From a virus, in IMG/VR virus record IMGVR_UViG_3300043411_000942, positions 124,001 through 188,000 of that record: a stretch of 64,000 nucleotides of DNA; one strand, written 5' to 3'. Shown piece after piece: positions 6,773 through 14,239 of the stretch. The first letter of the stretch is position 1. The number at the start of each line of letters is the position of its first letter. The notes beneath the pieces are model-generated. The model saw nothing but the letters and a program-made list of their open reading frames with translations, was not told where the DNA came from and ran no database searches. Position numbers and translations under genes: made by a program.

Positions 6773-6847
6773 GGCCCCATAGACTACTGGCGCATAGGTC
6801 GGCAACCTCTCACGTTGCAGGACCGGGATCGATACCCGGTGGGGTCA
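6773..6847 (+). tRNA. tRNA-Glu (CTC)
   Basis: Acceptor GGCCCCA/TGGGGTC, anticodon stem GCAAC/GTTGC with loop CTCTCAC, T-arm CCGGG-ATCGATA-CCCGG (A54 instead of T54). Confidence 0.8.
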
Positions 6848-6874
6848 CTAAAGATTGGATACGGTACCTGAGCT

Positions 6875-7132
6875 ATGCTAGTGCAGGTCCAAGTAGGTAG
6901 GTTCAAGATCTCCTTTTCAGGCTCCGAGTTGTACTACATGACCTTCGAGTGTGTGGACTACAATGGAGTCATTCTTGCAGACTCTACGCAGAGGTATGAG
7001 GTTCTGAACGGGGCTCTTGGGGAGAGATTACTCATTACACGGAAACATGAGTTTGGTTTCTGCCAAGACCTACCCTTTCACTTGGGTACTGCCCACTTCC
7101 TCCCAGAAGGAGTGACTGTCGATTTAAGTTAA
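6875..7132 (+). CDS. hypothetical protein (85 aa)
   Basis: ATG 6875 in the gap between tRNA-Glu and a structured stretch; the beta-rich protein begins MLVQVQVGRFKISFSGSEL. No family recognised. Weak Shine-Dalgarno (GGTACCTGAGCT). Confidence 0.55.
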   Translation: MLVQVQVGRFKISFSGSELYYMTFECVDYNGVILADSTQRYEVLNGALGERLLITRKHEFGFCQDLPFHLGTAHFLPEGVTVDLS

Positions 7133-7502
7133 GACCTGGGTCCTACTTGACGTAGGCACCTAAGACAGGTAAACCACCTACGTAACTAGGTAGGTGCTGA
7201 CCGAACCAGAAGAGTGGTTTCATTCTGGTGTATGTATGGAGGTCTTAGTGCCTCTCGGGACAACGGACATCTAGGGTTATGGCTGGTCTGAAATGGTGGG
7301 GAGTTCCCCAAGAAAGACTATCCTGTACCGCTACCTAAGGGTAGTAACTAGATGTTGTCAGTGTGAAACCAGAACTCCCTCTCTTCACGAGAGAGCCTTG
7401 AAGGATGCGGACGGGGAAAGTAACGCGGTCAAGACAACTTTCTTGTAATCAGGCGTAGGTACGGCCTGAGTCTCCTAAGGGAGTACGAATAACGACCTGT
7501 TT
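7133..7502 (+). ncRNA. 370-nt unassigned, strongly structured region
   Basis: No ORF or tRNA. A long helix GACAAC-gga-CATCTAG pairs with CTAGATG-TTGTC around 7260-7355, enclosing GGGGA-GT-TCCCC. Also CTCTC-TTCAC-GAGAG near 7380, ACCAGA/TCTGGT near 7210, and a GACGGGGAAAGTAACGCGG string at 7411. Large ornate RNAs such as GOLLD and ROOL often sit in phage tRNA arrays, but I could not match a known class. Confidence 0.35.
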
Positions 7503-7571
7503 TGCAGGGAGGGACGGTCCCGACTGGGCCTCATAAGCCTAGTTCTGTTGGTTCAATTCCAACCTCTGCAC
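7503..7571 (+). tRNA. tRNA with CAT anticodon
   Basis: Acceptor TGCAGGG/CTCTGCA, very short D-arm GGGACGGTCCC as in the 4743 gene, anticodon loop CTCATAA with a G-rich stem (TGGGC/GCCTA), T-arm GTTGG-TTCAATT-CCAAC. Initiator against elongator identity not resolved. Confidence 0.7.
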
Positions 7572-7577
7572 CTTTCT

Positions 7578-7650
7578 GGTCCTGTCTGCTAGCGGTTAGG
7601 CAACCGGCTTTTCACGCCGTGTAACACGGGTTCGAGTCCCGTCAGGATCA
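7578..7650 (+). tRNA. tRNA-Glu (TTC)
   Basis: Acceptor GGTCCTG/CAGGATC, anticodon loop TTTTCAC, T-arm ACGGG-TTCGAGT-CCCGT. Confidence 0.9.
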
Positions 7651-7663
7651 CTTAGTAAGTTAC

Positions 7664-7736
7664 GCTCAGGTAGCTCAAATGGTAGAGCATTGGACTGAAA
7701 ATCCAAGTGTAGTCGGTTCGATCCCGACCCTGAGCA
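7664..7736 (+). tRNA. tRNA-Phe (GAA), CCA encoded
   Basis: Acceptor GCTCAGG/CCTGAGC followed by ACCA, anticodon stem TTGGA/TCCAA with loop CTGAAAA, T-arm GTCGG-TTCGATC-CCGAC. Confidence 0.92.
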
Positions 7737-7740
7737 CCAA

Positions 7741-7815
7741 GGGTTCTGAGCTAGTTTGGTAATTCAGCGATCCCCTGAAGAGGGATAGAACTCGGTTCGA
7801 TTCCGAGAGGACCCA
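7741..7815 (+). tRNA. tRNA with GAA anticodon (Phe-like, G37)
   Basis: Acceptor GGGTTCT/AGGACCC, anticodon stem ATCCC/GGGAT with loop CTGAAGA, T-arm CTCGG-TTCGATT-CCGAG. G37 is unusual for Phe, and a shifted reading would give TGA (Ser), so identity is less sure. Confidence 0.65.
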
Positions 7816-7879
7816 CCGTTTACAGGCTTGTGCGTCACTAGTGACGTTGCTGATAATCTTGTTGTCTAACCGTCTAGTC

Positions 7880-8155
7880 ATGACGGTGAAGTACACAAAG
7901 GCAATTCTTGAACAAGCAGTCTCCAGAGCTTACTCTCTTGCGGGGGTGTTAAGGGCCCTTGGGTTTGAAAGCTACTCTGGTGGGACAAGTAGTCACCTTC
8001 GCTCTCGAATTGAGTTGTATGGGATTGACACAAGTCATTTCCTAGGGTTGCATGTTGGTTCATGCCACGCTCAGATTCGGGCTTGTGTAGAAGGCTACAG
8101 TTTTCCCTTGCACGGAGAATTTGCGGGAGCGTTACCCGACAGGTCCACTGCGTGA
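7880..8155 (+). pseudogene. truncated HNH endonuclease N-terminus running into tRNA-Ala
   Basis: MTVKYTKAILEQAVSRAYSL... with 'GVLRALGFESYSGGTSSHLR' and 'YGIDTSHFLG' matches the N-terminal DNA-binding module of the 9682-10518 HNH protein (TMAQVLRALGL, LDTTHWTGQG). The zinc and HNH parts are missing; the frame continues into tRNA-Ala at 8079 and stops at 8155. Probably the remnant of a homing gene lost beside its tRNA target. Confidence 0.6.
8079..8147 (+). tRNA. tRNA-Ala (TGC), non-canonical T-loop
   Basis: Acceptor GGGCTTG/CAGGTCC with G3:U70, D-stem GTA/TAC, anticodon loop CTTGCAC, T-arm GCGGG-AGCGTTA-CCCGA. The T-loop AGCGTTA lacks the usual TTCRA sequence. Closely similar to the 8276 gene. 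Confidence 0.65.
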
Positions 8156-8163
8156 TGTAGTAT

Positions 8164-8237
8164 CGGAGTGTAGCGAAGCCTGGTATCGCACTGCGTTCGG
8201 GACGCAGGGATCGGAGGTTCAAATCCTCTCACTCCGA
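8164..8237 (+). tRNA. tRNA-Pro (CGG)
   Basis: Acceptor CGGAGTG/CACTCCG, anticodon stem CTGCG/CGCAG with loop TTCGGGA, T-loop TTCAAAT. Confidence 0.92.
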
Positions 8238-8275
8238 CTGGTTCTGGTTGGGTAGTTGACTTCCAGAATCTCTTT

Positions 8276-8344
8276 GGGCTTGTGTAGAAGGCTACAATCA
8301 CCCTTCGCACGGGTGGTGTACGGGAGCGTTACCCGTCAGGTCCA
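8276..8344 (+). tRNA. tRNA-Ala (CGC), non-canonical T-loop
   Basis: Acceptor GGGCTTG/CAGGTCC with G3:U70, anticodon stem CACCC/GGGTG with loop TTCGCAC, T-arm ACGGG-AGCGTTA-CCCGT. Covariation of the anticodon stem against the 8079 copy supports a functional RNA. Confidence 0.7.
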
Positions 8345-8353
8345 CTAGAAAAC

Positions 8354-8381
8354 GGTTAAAGGTTGAGGGGCTGGGTACGTA
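8354..8381 (+). promoter_or_regulatory. phage promoter-like motif (GGTTAA-N16-TACGTA)
   Basis: GGTTAA 8354-8359, TACGTA 8376-8381, 21 nt before tRNA-Gln. Confidence 0.6.
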
Positions 8382-8402
8382 AGGTAGGGCGGGCCAGGTC
8401 AT

Positions 8403-8473
8403 TCGGGTGTCGTTCAAAGGTAGGACCTGGGACTTTGACTCCCAAGATCGTGGTTCGATTCCACGCGCCCGAA
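8403..8473 (+). tRNA. tRNA-Gln (TTG)
   Basis: Acceptor TCGGGTG/CGCCCGA, anticodon stem TGGGA/TCCCA with loop CTTTGAC, T-arm CGTGG-TTCGATT-CCACG. Confidence 0.92.
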
Positions 8474-8495
8474 CTAGTGAGTATTGAGTAATTTC

Positions 8496-8568
8496 GGGGC
8501 TGTAGCTCATTTGGTAGAGCGCCTGGTTTGCATCCAGGAAGTGGGGGGTTCGAATCCCTTCAGCTCCA
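8496..8568 (+). tRNA. tRNA-Ala (TGC), canonical
   Basis: Acceptor GGGGCTG/CAGCTCC with G3:U70, anticodon stem CCTGG/CCAGG with loop TTTGCAT, normal T-loop TTCGAAT. It duplicates the decoding of the odd Ala(TGC) at 8079. Confidence 0.92.
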
Positions 8569-8671
8569 CTTCAACACATGATTGGTCGTGGGAGATATCC
8601 CCTACGAGGTTCGATTCCTCAATTTGCCTGGCGGTTAAATGAATCCGTTCGACTCGGCAATGTGTTGATCT
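8569..8671. other. tRNA-like or permuted structured spacer
   Basis: Outer helix CAACACAT/ATGTGTTG encloses a T-arm-like GAGG-TTCGATT-CCTC, a hairpin ATTTGCC-TGGC-GGTTAAAT and CCG-TTCGACT-CGG. It does not fold as a normal tRNA; the T-arm-first order recalls the permuted genes at 16223 and 20998. Unresolved. Confidence 0.35.
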
Positions 8672-8744
8672 CGGCATGTATATCAACGGTTAGATAGCTG
8701 CTCTGATAAAGCAGAGGTTGGAGGTTCAATTCCTCTCATGCCGA
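8672..8744 (+). tRNA. tRNA-Ile (GAT)
   Basis: Acceptor CGGCATG/CATGCCG, anticodon stem CTGCT/AGCAG with loop CTGATAA, T-loop TTCAATT. Confidence 0.92.
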
Positions 8745-8752
8745 CTTGTAAT

Positions 8753-8827
8753 GGCCCTATGGTCCAGCCTGGAGTGGACGTCTGCCTGTCACGCAGAAGA
8801 TCGTGGGTTCAAATCCCACTAGGGTCG
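8753..8827 (+). tRNA. tRNA-Asp (GTC)
   Basis: Acceptor GGCCCTA/TAGGGTC, discriminator G, anticodon stem TCTGC/GCAGA with loop CTGTCAC, T-loop TTCAAAT. Confidence 0.92.
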
Positions 8828-8836
8828 CGAAATAGT

Positions 8837-8864
8837 AGTTAACTCCTACCCTCTGGGTGACGTA
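8837..8864 (+). promoter_or_regulatory. variant phage promoter-like motif (AGTTAA-N16-GACGTA)
   Basis: AGTTAA 8837-8842, 16 nt, GACGTA 8859-8864, upstream of the 8892 gene. One mismatch in each hexamer. Confidence 0.45.
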
Positions 8865-8891
8865 AGGTCTAACAGAGAGAGGCGGTACAAA

Positions 8892-9170
8892 ATGGGTTGT
8901 GGTTCAGGTCTGCCAACTGCGTTGGGTGTTGGGTTCACTCCTCTCAAGGGGGAGCCCGAGGTTACGATCAAATCCATTCTTGGGATCAACTACGTATGTG
9001 TACGTAGGACCGAGCACTGGAAAGAGGTTATTGCGGAGTTCTCTCAGCTTAGTCATGCTGAGTTCTACGTGATGGCTCTTCAAAAGGGGAGGTTGCAGAT
9101 CCCTATGGACGCTGAAGCAAAGTTGCAGGTACCTAGAGACGCTGAAACCCTTAGGGGTTTGGCTGAGTAA
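8892..9170 (+). CDS. hypothetical protein (92 aa)
   Basis: ATG with Shine-Dalgarno AGAGAGG, downstream of a promoter-like motif. Gly-rich N-terminus then 'VTIKSILGINYVCVRRTEHW' and a C-terminus with two near repeats (LQIPMDAEAK, LQVPRDAETL). No family recognised. Confidence 0.65.
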   Translation: MGCGSGLPTALGVGFTPLKGEPEVTIKSILGINYVCVRRTEHWKEVIAEFSQLSHAEFYVMALQKGRLQIPMDAEAKLQVPRDAETLRGLAE

Positions 9171-9303
9171 AGGTTGTCGGGTGTAAGTCGTTCAACAGAT
9201 CGGTGTTCATGGAAGGACTGGATGACATGAATGCTTCGGCTCAAATTGGTCAACATTGCTAGGTAAGCCGAGCGCCTAGAGTAAGATCAACCAGTCATAA
9301 CTT

Positions 9304-9374
9304 GGGTCAGAGGCAAAGGTTGCCGGGTGGTTTCCAAGTCCACCGTCGATAGGGTTCGATTCCTTACTGGCCCG
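9304..9374 (+). tRNA. tRNA-Trp (CCA)
   Basis: Acceptor GGGTCAG/CTGGCCC, discriminator G, D-arm GGC/GCC, anticodon loop TTCCAAG, T-loop TTCGATT. The only Trp tRNA in the array. Confidence 0.8.
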
Positions 9375-9403
9375 CTAGTGTTTTGGTGTAGTGTGTTGTG
9401 TCT

Positions 9404-9477
9404 CGGGGTGTAGCTCAGCCTGGTAGAGCGTCTGGTTTGGGATCAGAAAGTCGCAAGTTCAAATCCTGTCGCCCCGA
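9404..9477 (+). tRNA. tRNA-Pro (TGG)
   Basis: Acceptor CGGGGTG/CGCCCCG, anticodon stem TCTGG/TCAGA with loop TTTGGGA, T-loop TTCAAAT. Confidence 0.9.
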
Positions 9478-9618
9478 CTGTGGGGGATCATCGTCCTCCG
9501 GTCTTGTAGAGGTAAGTGGCCAAAACAAGGGAAGGTTGAGTGTTCTCATCACTGAGAGAATCTTGACTAAGATAGCACCCATTAGGACCTCCTGATCAGA
9601 GGTGTGACCGGTGCGATT

Positions 9619-9691
9619 GTGAGGTATCTAGGCTGGTGCTTAGCCCTTCTTGACAAGAAGGTGTTGGAGGGTTCGATCCCCTCACCTCACA
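9619..9691 (+). tRNA. tRNA-Val (GAC)
   Basis: Acceptor GTGAGGT/ACCTCAC, anticodon stem CCTTC/GAAGG with loop TTGACAA, T-arm GAGGG-TTCGATC-CCCTC. Its 3' end overlaps the stop of the convergent HNH gene. Confidence 0.9.
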
Positions 9692-10518
9692 CCTAGCTTC
9701 TTATCTCTACCGTCAGGTAGATTCGTGACTCCTCGCCTTAGGAGATGTTTACGAACTGCATTATCTGAAACCCCAAGAGACTTTGCCACCGCCATGAAGG
9801 ATGATTTACGTAGCTGCGCCAGTAACTCTTCTATAGATGGCCACACAATTACAGTAGGGCCCATCATCATCCGATGACTGGAGTTGCAATCGTGACAGCA
9901 GGCGCTGTGTGGGGATTTAATTTTGTCGCAGTTTGGGCAAACTAGACCCTTCCACGTAGCTACCTTAGTCTTGACACTACAGGGACCACAATGTCGAGAT
10001 TTCTTACTAACAGCTACTTTCTGACATAACTCACAAAACCTAGGCGGTAGCTTAAGTTTTCTTCCTGCGAAGGTGGGTGTCTGAGAGTGACAGTTGGGAC
10101 ATAGTAACCGTAGGTTGTCAATACGGTTATCGTCGTGAGATCCGTTGATGTGATCAAGTTGCAACGAAAGTGGTGCCCCTAACCATTCGGTTAATCCGCA
10201 TACCTTACACTGGTAGGCTAGAAAGCCTTCCCTCACAAGCTGCACCTTCAAACTTTGAGTGTTAGAGTAGAGGCTATTTTCGACTAGGATGGCCGTGAGT
10301 GGGATTTTTTTACTCCGCTTATGTGTTCCCCCTTTCATGTGCCCCTGACCAGTCCAATGGGTAGTGTCTAGTTGTAACTTCTTAATCTTGACCTTCGCCG
10401 TAGTGTAGTTACCCCCTGTAGCTTTCAACCCAAGTGCTCTGAGTACTTGAGCCATAGTGAGACTGGATCTGACAGCTTCAATGAAGTCTGTTTCTGTATA
10501 TGGTGTGGGTTGGACCAT
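9682..10518 (-). CDS. HNH endonuclease with N-terminal DNA-binding and C-terminal HTH
   Basis: 278 aa from ATG 10518 (Shine-Dalgarno AGAGAGG); an upstream in-frame ATG would lie inside tRNA-Leu. The N-terminal module (TMAQVLRALGL ... LDTTHWTGQGH) is followed by HNH: CKVCG, 'LQLDHINGSHDDNRIDNLRL', CPNCHSQT; then two CxxC zinc fingers (CELCQK, CPNCDK) and a C-terminal HTH (AVAKSLGVSDNAVRKHL). It sits antisense between tRNA-Val and tRNA-Leu, overlapping tRNA-Val by about 10 nt. Its N-terminal module is also found alone in the 7880 remnant. Confidence 0.88.
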   Translation of the reverse strand: MVQPTPYTETDFIEAVRSSLTMAQVLRALGLKATGGNYTTAKVKIKKLQLDTTHWTGQGHMKGGTHKRSKKIPLTAILVENSLYSNTQSLKVQLVREGFLAYQCKVCGLTEWLGAPLSLQLDHINGSHDDNRIDNLRLLCPNCHSQTPTFAGRKLKLPPRFCELCQKVAVSKKSRHCGPCSVKTKVATWKGLVCPNCDKIKSPHSACCHDCNSSHRMMMGPTVIVWPSIEELLAQLRKSSFMAVAKSLGVSDNAVRKHLLRRGVTNLPDGRDKKLGVR

Positions 10519-10573
10519 CTGAACCCTCTCTGTAGTAGACGTACAATGTAGGGGGTATAAGTAGAAAACTGAA

Positions 10574-10652
10574 GCGCGAGTGGTGGAATGGCATACACAG
10601 GACACTCAAAAAGTCCCCCGAAAGGATAAGGGTTCAAGTCCCTTCTCGCGCA
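10574..10652 (+). tRNA. tRNA-Leu (CAA), CCA encoded
   Basis: Acceptor GCGCGAG/CTCGCGC then ACCA, Leu-type D-arm, anticodon loop CTCAAAA, class II variable arm, T-loop TTCAAGT. Confidence 0.88.
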
Positions 10653-10655
10653 CCA

Positions 10656-10765
10656 TAGAGAGTACCAATCCTGTCAGGCAGGGGTAATCTCTAGTTCAAC
10701 CTTGAACCTGGATATAGGGGTTGGACCTTAGGTGGGAGGTAGGCAATATCTCCCACCTAAGGCGT
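10656..10765 (+). ncRNA. structured leader upstream of the Ro60-like gene
   Basis: AGAGAGTACC pairs with GGTAATCTCT around CCTG-TCAGG-CAGG; then GTTCAA-CC-TTGAAC; then a strong 13-bp hairpin CCTTAGGTGGGAG/CTCCCACCTAAGG (about 10727-10765). Bacterial Y RNA genes often adjoin Ro60 genes, so this is a second Y-RNA candidate. It could equally be a leader or an attenuator. Confidence 0.35.
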
Positions 10766-10815
10766 TTCTCTCAACTCGACTCGCTTGAAGCGAGTCACTC
10801 ACGAGACATAAATCA

Positions 10816-12703
10816 GATGAACAAAGAAAATCTAGGCCCAGCAGAGCGCATTCTGCAAACGTTGCTTCAGTACACGGATCATGCTGTCCACAACCGACCA
10901 GGGTACACCGTAAAGGACACCTCTGTTGTCGGAGTGAAGTGGCAACCTGTCACTCACAAGGTAGAGGGTGACGAGAAGGTAGTTTACACTCTCTCGAAGG
11001 TGGGCAAGAAGACTGTCCGTACGAGGTTGGGTGTCCTTCAGCCGGACAATCGAATCACGGGCCCTAGGGGGGCCTTGATTGGGGAGTACCGACCAGCCGG
11101 TCTGTTCCCTGAGGTCGTGACCTGGATGTACCGTCAGGTCACGGAGGTGTGGAAGCTGGATAACGAGTTCGCTGCCCGTTGGGCGAGCTACGCTTTCAAG
11201 CAAGAGCATCGAGACCTGAAGGTCATCCTGGCAGCCCTGATGCTTGTACAGTCCCGTAAGGGAGATCCTGTTCTGGATCAAGGCAAGGTAGCCTTCTACG
11301 ATGAAGACTTCCGAGACGTTGGAGAGGCCATGTTGCTGCTCCATGACAAGGACAACAAGGCTGGGTTGAACCCCAAGCTACTTCTTCGTGTCCAGGAGAT
11401 TCTGACCCTTCCTGGAGTGGTTGCAATCAACCGAGAGCTTGGTTTCTCTCGATCCCTACGTAACCCGGCTCTGGGTCGTTGGCCCAAGGCTGTAACTAAG
11501 TGGCTTCGGTTCCGAGAGGAAAACCCCAAGCTGCTTGCAGGACTCGTTAAGGCTGGATTCAAGTCCACCGTAATGGAGTTGGCACGTAAGGTAGGGTACA
11601 AGCCGGAGTCTTCAAAGTTCTTTGAGGCTCTTCGGTGGAAGCAGGGACAAGCCAAGGACGGTCACCGTTCAATTGCCATTGGGCAAGCGGTAACCGCTGC
11701 GGAATCCTGGAATGGTCTGACTGAAGAGCAAGTCTGTCAAAAGATTGCGTCTACTCGACCTAACTGGAAGCGGATCGTAGGTCTTCTTCCCAAGGAGGTT
11801 GGAGTTACCCGAGCAATCGTGGCTGTAGCGATTGAGTCTGGGTCGTTTAGCGACAAGGACTTGATCATTGCAACCCCGACGCTGGAGGAGCTTGGTCTCC
11901 TGGATGTTCAGGACATTCGAGCCCGCTGGGTTCGAGCCACGAAAGAGGCGGATGACATGCGTGCGGCGAACATTGCCACACGAGTCAAGAGCCAAGCGAC
12001 CAAGGAAGTTCTACAGGATGCTGCGGACACAGCAATCAAGAAGGTTGTAGAGCAGGTCATGAAGGGGATTCGAATCTACTTCATGGTTGACATCTCGGGA
12101 TCGATGGAAGGCGCTATTGAGTCCGCAAAGGGCTACATCGGTAAGTTCCTTCAGGCGTTCCCGAAAGACAAGGTCCATGTGAGCGTGTTCAATACTTCTG
12201 GGCGAGAAGTCCAAATCCCACACGCGTCAGCGGCTGGGGTGGAGAATGCGTTCAAGGGCATTAGGGCAGGAGGCGGTACGGACTATGGGGCTGGCGTTCG
12301 AGCCCTCATGAAGTTCAAGCCTCAGGCTGACGAGGATGTCATCTTCTTCTTCGTGGGAGATGAAGAGGCGAGTGAGTTTTCGACTGCGGTTAGAGATTCT
12401 GGCCTTTCTCCAGTTGCTTTCGGATTTGTAAAGGTTCGAGCAACTACTGGAGCTGGGGCTTGGAGAGCTACACAGTACGAAACTTCGGCAGTACGAGACA
12501 CTGCAACGAACTTGGGAGTTCCTTGCTTCATGGTGGACGCAAATACGTTTGACGACCCCTACGCAATTCCACGTACGATGCGGAATCTCATCTCAGCTAC
12601 CCCTGTTGGTGTAGCTCGTAAGCAGACCGAGACCACGCGAGTGGGTCTTGTGGACCTGATTCTAAAGACCGATATCATGCAGAAGCCGACTTGGGCTTCG
12701 TGA
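10816..12703 (+). CDS. Ro60/TROVE-like protein with C-terminal vWA domain
   Basis: 628 aa from ATG 10816; an upstream in-frame ATG at 10721 would cover strong hairpins. The N-terminal two thirds is helical and lysine/arginine-rich, in the position of the HEAT-like RNA-binding TROVE ring. The C-terminal vWA domain carries MIDAS 'FMVDISGSMEG' (about residue 420) and 'RAGGGTDYGAG' plus 'FFVGDEEASE', corresponding to DxSxS, GGTD and the later acidic residue of Ro60. Ro60 scaffolds Y RNA and binds misfolded RNA. It heads a cassette with L12-like, JAB, Ubl and E1-like genes. The TROVE part is inferred from layout. Confidence 0.7.
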
Positions 12704-12717
12704 AAGAGTAGAGCGCC

Positions 12718-13680
12718 ATGGGGTGGAGAGACTTGCTTCCAGAAAAAGAGGAGACTGTAATCTTCCCTTGGGTTGGAGGTAGGTCTCTTCGCTCCGGCTC
12801 TCGTACTTGGAAAATTCAAGGTGCGCTACCAGACGAGCATGGATGGTATGCGTTTCGGATAGTGGGGCGTAATGCCACTCTAGGTGGACCTAGTGGTCCC
12901 GTAGTTGGGATGCTCGATCCTTACAAGGATGTTGGTTACCTAGTAGGGGACCACTTTGTATCTGACTCAATCCAGGCTCAGAGTACTACTCAGGCGTTGC
13001 GCCAGATGAGCCCAGTGGGGCTAGTTGAGCCAGGACTAGATCGGTTCGCTAGGGTCTCCGTAGGGCGAGCGTTTGAGGGCGGCCCTCTTATCTACATGGG
13101 ACTAGAGTTCCCTTTGGGCCCGGAGGAGCAAGTCCTTCAAATGTTCCTAGACCAAGCTCCAACCGTTCGTGAAGTCAAAGGAGTTACTCCAGCGCTCGAA
13201 GCTGCCTTTCAAGTGGAAACTTGGCAACGTCTGGAAACAGAGAGGTTGCGAGTAGAAGCAAACGAGCGTCGCCGATTGGCGGAGGAGCAACGACGTAAGG
13301 AAGAGCAACGTCAACAGATTTTGAACCAGCTTGGGGACGCAGTTGGTCGCCGTCAAATGGCTCAACTCGACTTTGCAGAAGCTGCAAAAGCCTCCCTTGC
13401 GGTAGGGGGCGCTACTTACCTAGACCATCGTAGAGCCGTCACGAGAGGTGAGATGGTTGTAAGGTTCCGGTACATGGACCGTAGGTTCGAATGTGTGTGC
13501 GACGAGAAGACACTACAGATCATTGACTCTGGAGTGTGCCTTACTGCACACAATGATGATGATGGGTTTGACGAGGGAGTGAAAGGAGACCGTTTCTTTA
13601 CTCTTGAGTCCCTGCCATCCGTGTTGAAGGAAGCTCAGGATCTTGGCCGTCTTGTGGTGTATAGGCACGTAGATGGCTAA
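12718..13680 (+). CDS. coiled-coil protein of the Ubl cassette
   Basis: 320 aa. The N-terminal region (to about 150) is beta-rich; residues about 165-205 form a charged coiled coil (ETERLRVEANERRRLAEEQR). The C-terminal part has 'EMVVRFRYMDRRFECVCDEKTLQIIDSGVCL' and an acidic NDDDGFDEG loop. No family recognised. It starts 15 nt after the Ro60-like gene and its stop overlaps the next start by 8 nt, so it belongs to the same operon. It could be the missing E2-like or adaptor partner, but no E2 motif is visible. Confidence 0.8.
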   Translation: MGWRDLLPEKEETVIFPWVGGRSLRSGSRTWKIQGALPDEHGWYAFRIVGRNATLGGPSGPVVGMLDPYKDVGYLVGDHFVSDSIQAQSTTQALRQMSPVGLVEPGLDRFARVSVGRAFEGGPLIYMGLEFPLGPEEQVLQMFLDQAPTVREVKGVTPALEAAFQVETWQRLETERLRVEANERRRLAEEQRRKEEQRQQILNQLGDAVGRRQMAQLDFAEAAKASLAVGGATYLDHRRAVTRGEMVVRFRYMDRRFECVCDEKTLQIIDSGVCLTAHNDDDGFDEGVKGDRFFTLESLPSVLKEAQDLGRLVVYRHVDG

Positions 13681-14239
13681 CGAAAAAGACCGCTCAGTTT
13701 GGGTTTTCAGGCTGAGTAACGATCCAGTAGGTGTGCGCCCCATCGAGGATGAAGTGCGCCCCATCGAGGATGAAGTCGCGGACGCACTGCAACGACAGGA
13801 CAAAGCCCTCATGGCTAGCAGAGAAGAAGAGCACGTCTCAGCTGTCCCAATCTATGGGGCTCCACTCTACGTGATGCCCGCCAAGGTACCCGTAGGTACT
13901 GGATTTGCAGACCCAGCTTACGAAGAAGAAGTCAACATAAACGTCTCAGCCGTTTCAGCCTATGGCGGGGCTCCACCTTTAGATGATGATCATGACTACG
14001 AGTTTGACGTCTGCTTGGAAGACTACTCTCAAGCCACCCTTACAAAGGTGGTCCAAGTTGTACGTAGGGTGCTCCCCATGGACCTAGCGAAGGCTGTTAC
14101 TCTAGTAAAGAGCACTCCTGTGGTTTTAGCCTCTAAGGTTAGCATCTCAGATGCTTTGGAGCTTGAGTCAGAGTTCACTAAGGTTGGAGCGCAAGTACGA
14201 GTTGTAAACTCGTACACCAAAGAGGTGGTACGAGCATGA
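13673..14239 (+). CDS. protein with ribosomal L7/L12 C-terminal domain
   Basis: 188 aa. The last ~75 residues, from 'YEFDVCLEDYSQATLTKVVQ' through 'DLAKAVTLVKSTPVVL' and 'GAQVRVVNSY', follow the L7/L12 C-terminal domain pattern (EFDV..., LKEAKDLVExxP, L...AGAxVEV). That domain recruits translational GTPases to the ribosome. The N-terminal ~100 residues are acidic and low complexity, with an exact duplication of 7 residues (VRPIEDE). Translationally coupled at both ends. Likely an L12 mimic or an adaptor to ribosomes (inference). Confidence 0.75.
   Translation: MANEKDRSVWVFRLSNDPVGVRPIEDEVRPIEDEVADALQRQDKALMASREEEHVSAVPIYGAPLYVMPAKVPVGTGFADPAYEEEVNINVSAVSAYGGAPPLDDDHDYEFDVCLEDYSQATLTKVVQVVRRVLPMDLAKAVTLVKSTPVVLASKVSISDALELESEFTKVGAQVRVVNSYTKEVVRA
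13733..13774 (+). repeat. 21-bp perfect tandem duplication
   Basis: Two identical adjacent 21-nt units encoding VRPIEDE twice, in frame, in the disordered N-terminal part of the L12-like protein; looks recent. Confidence 0.9.

Noticed and set aside
10721-10815. Earlier ATG for the Ro60-like protein
   Set aside because: The extra 32 codons fall over strong hairpins at 10727-10795 and show no conserved character.
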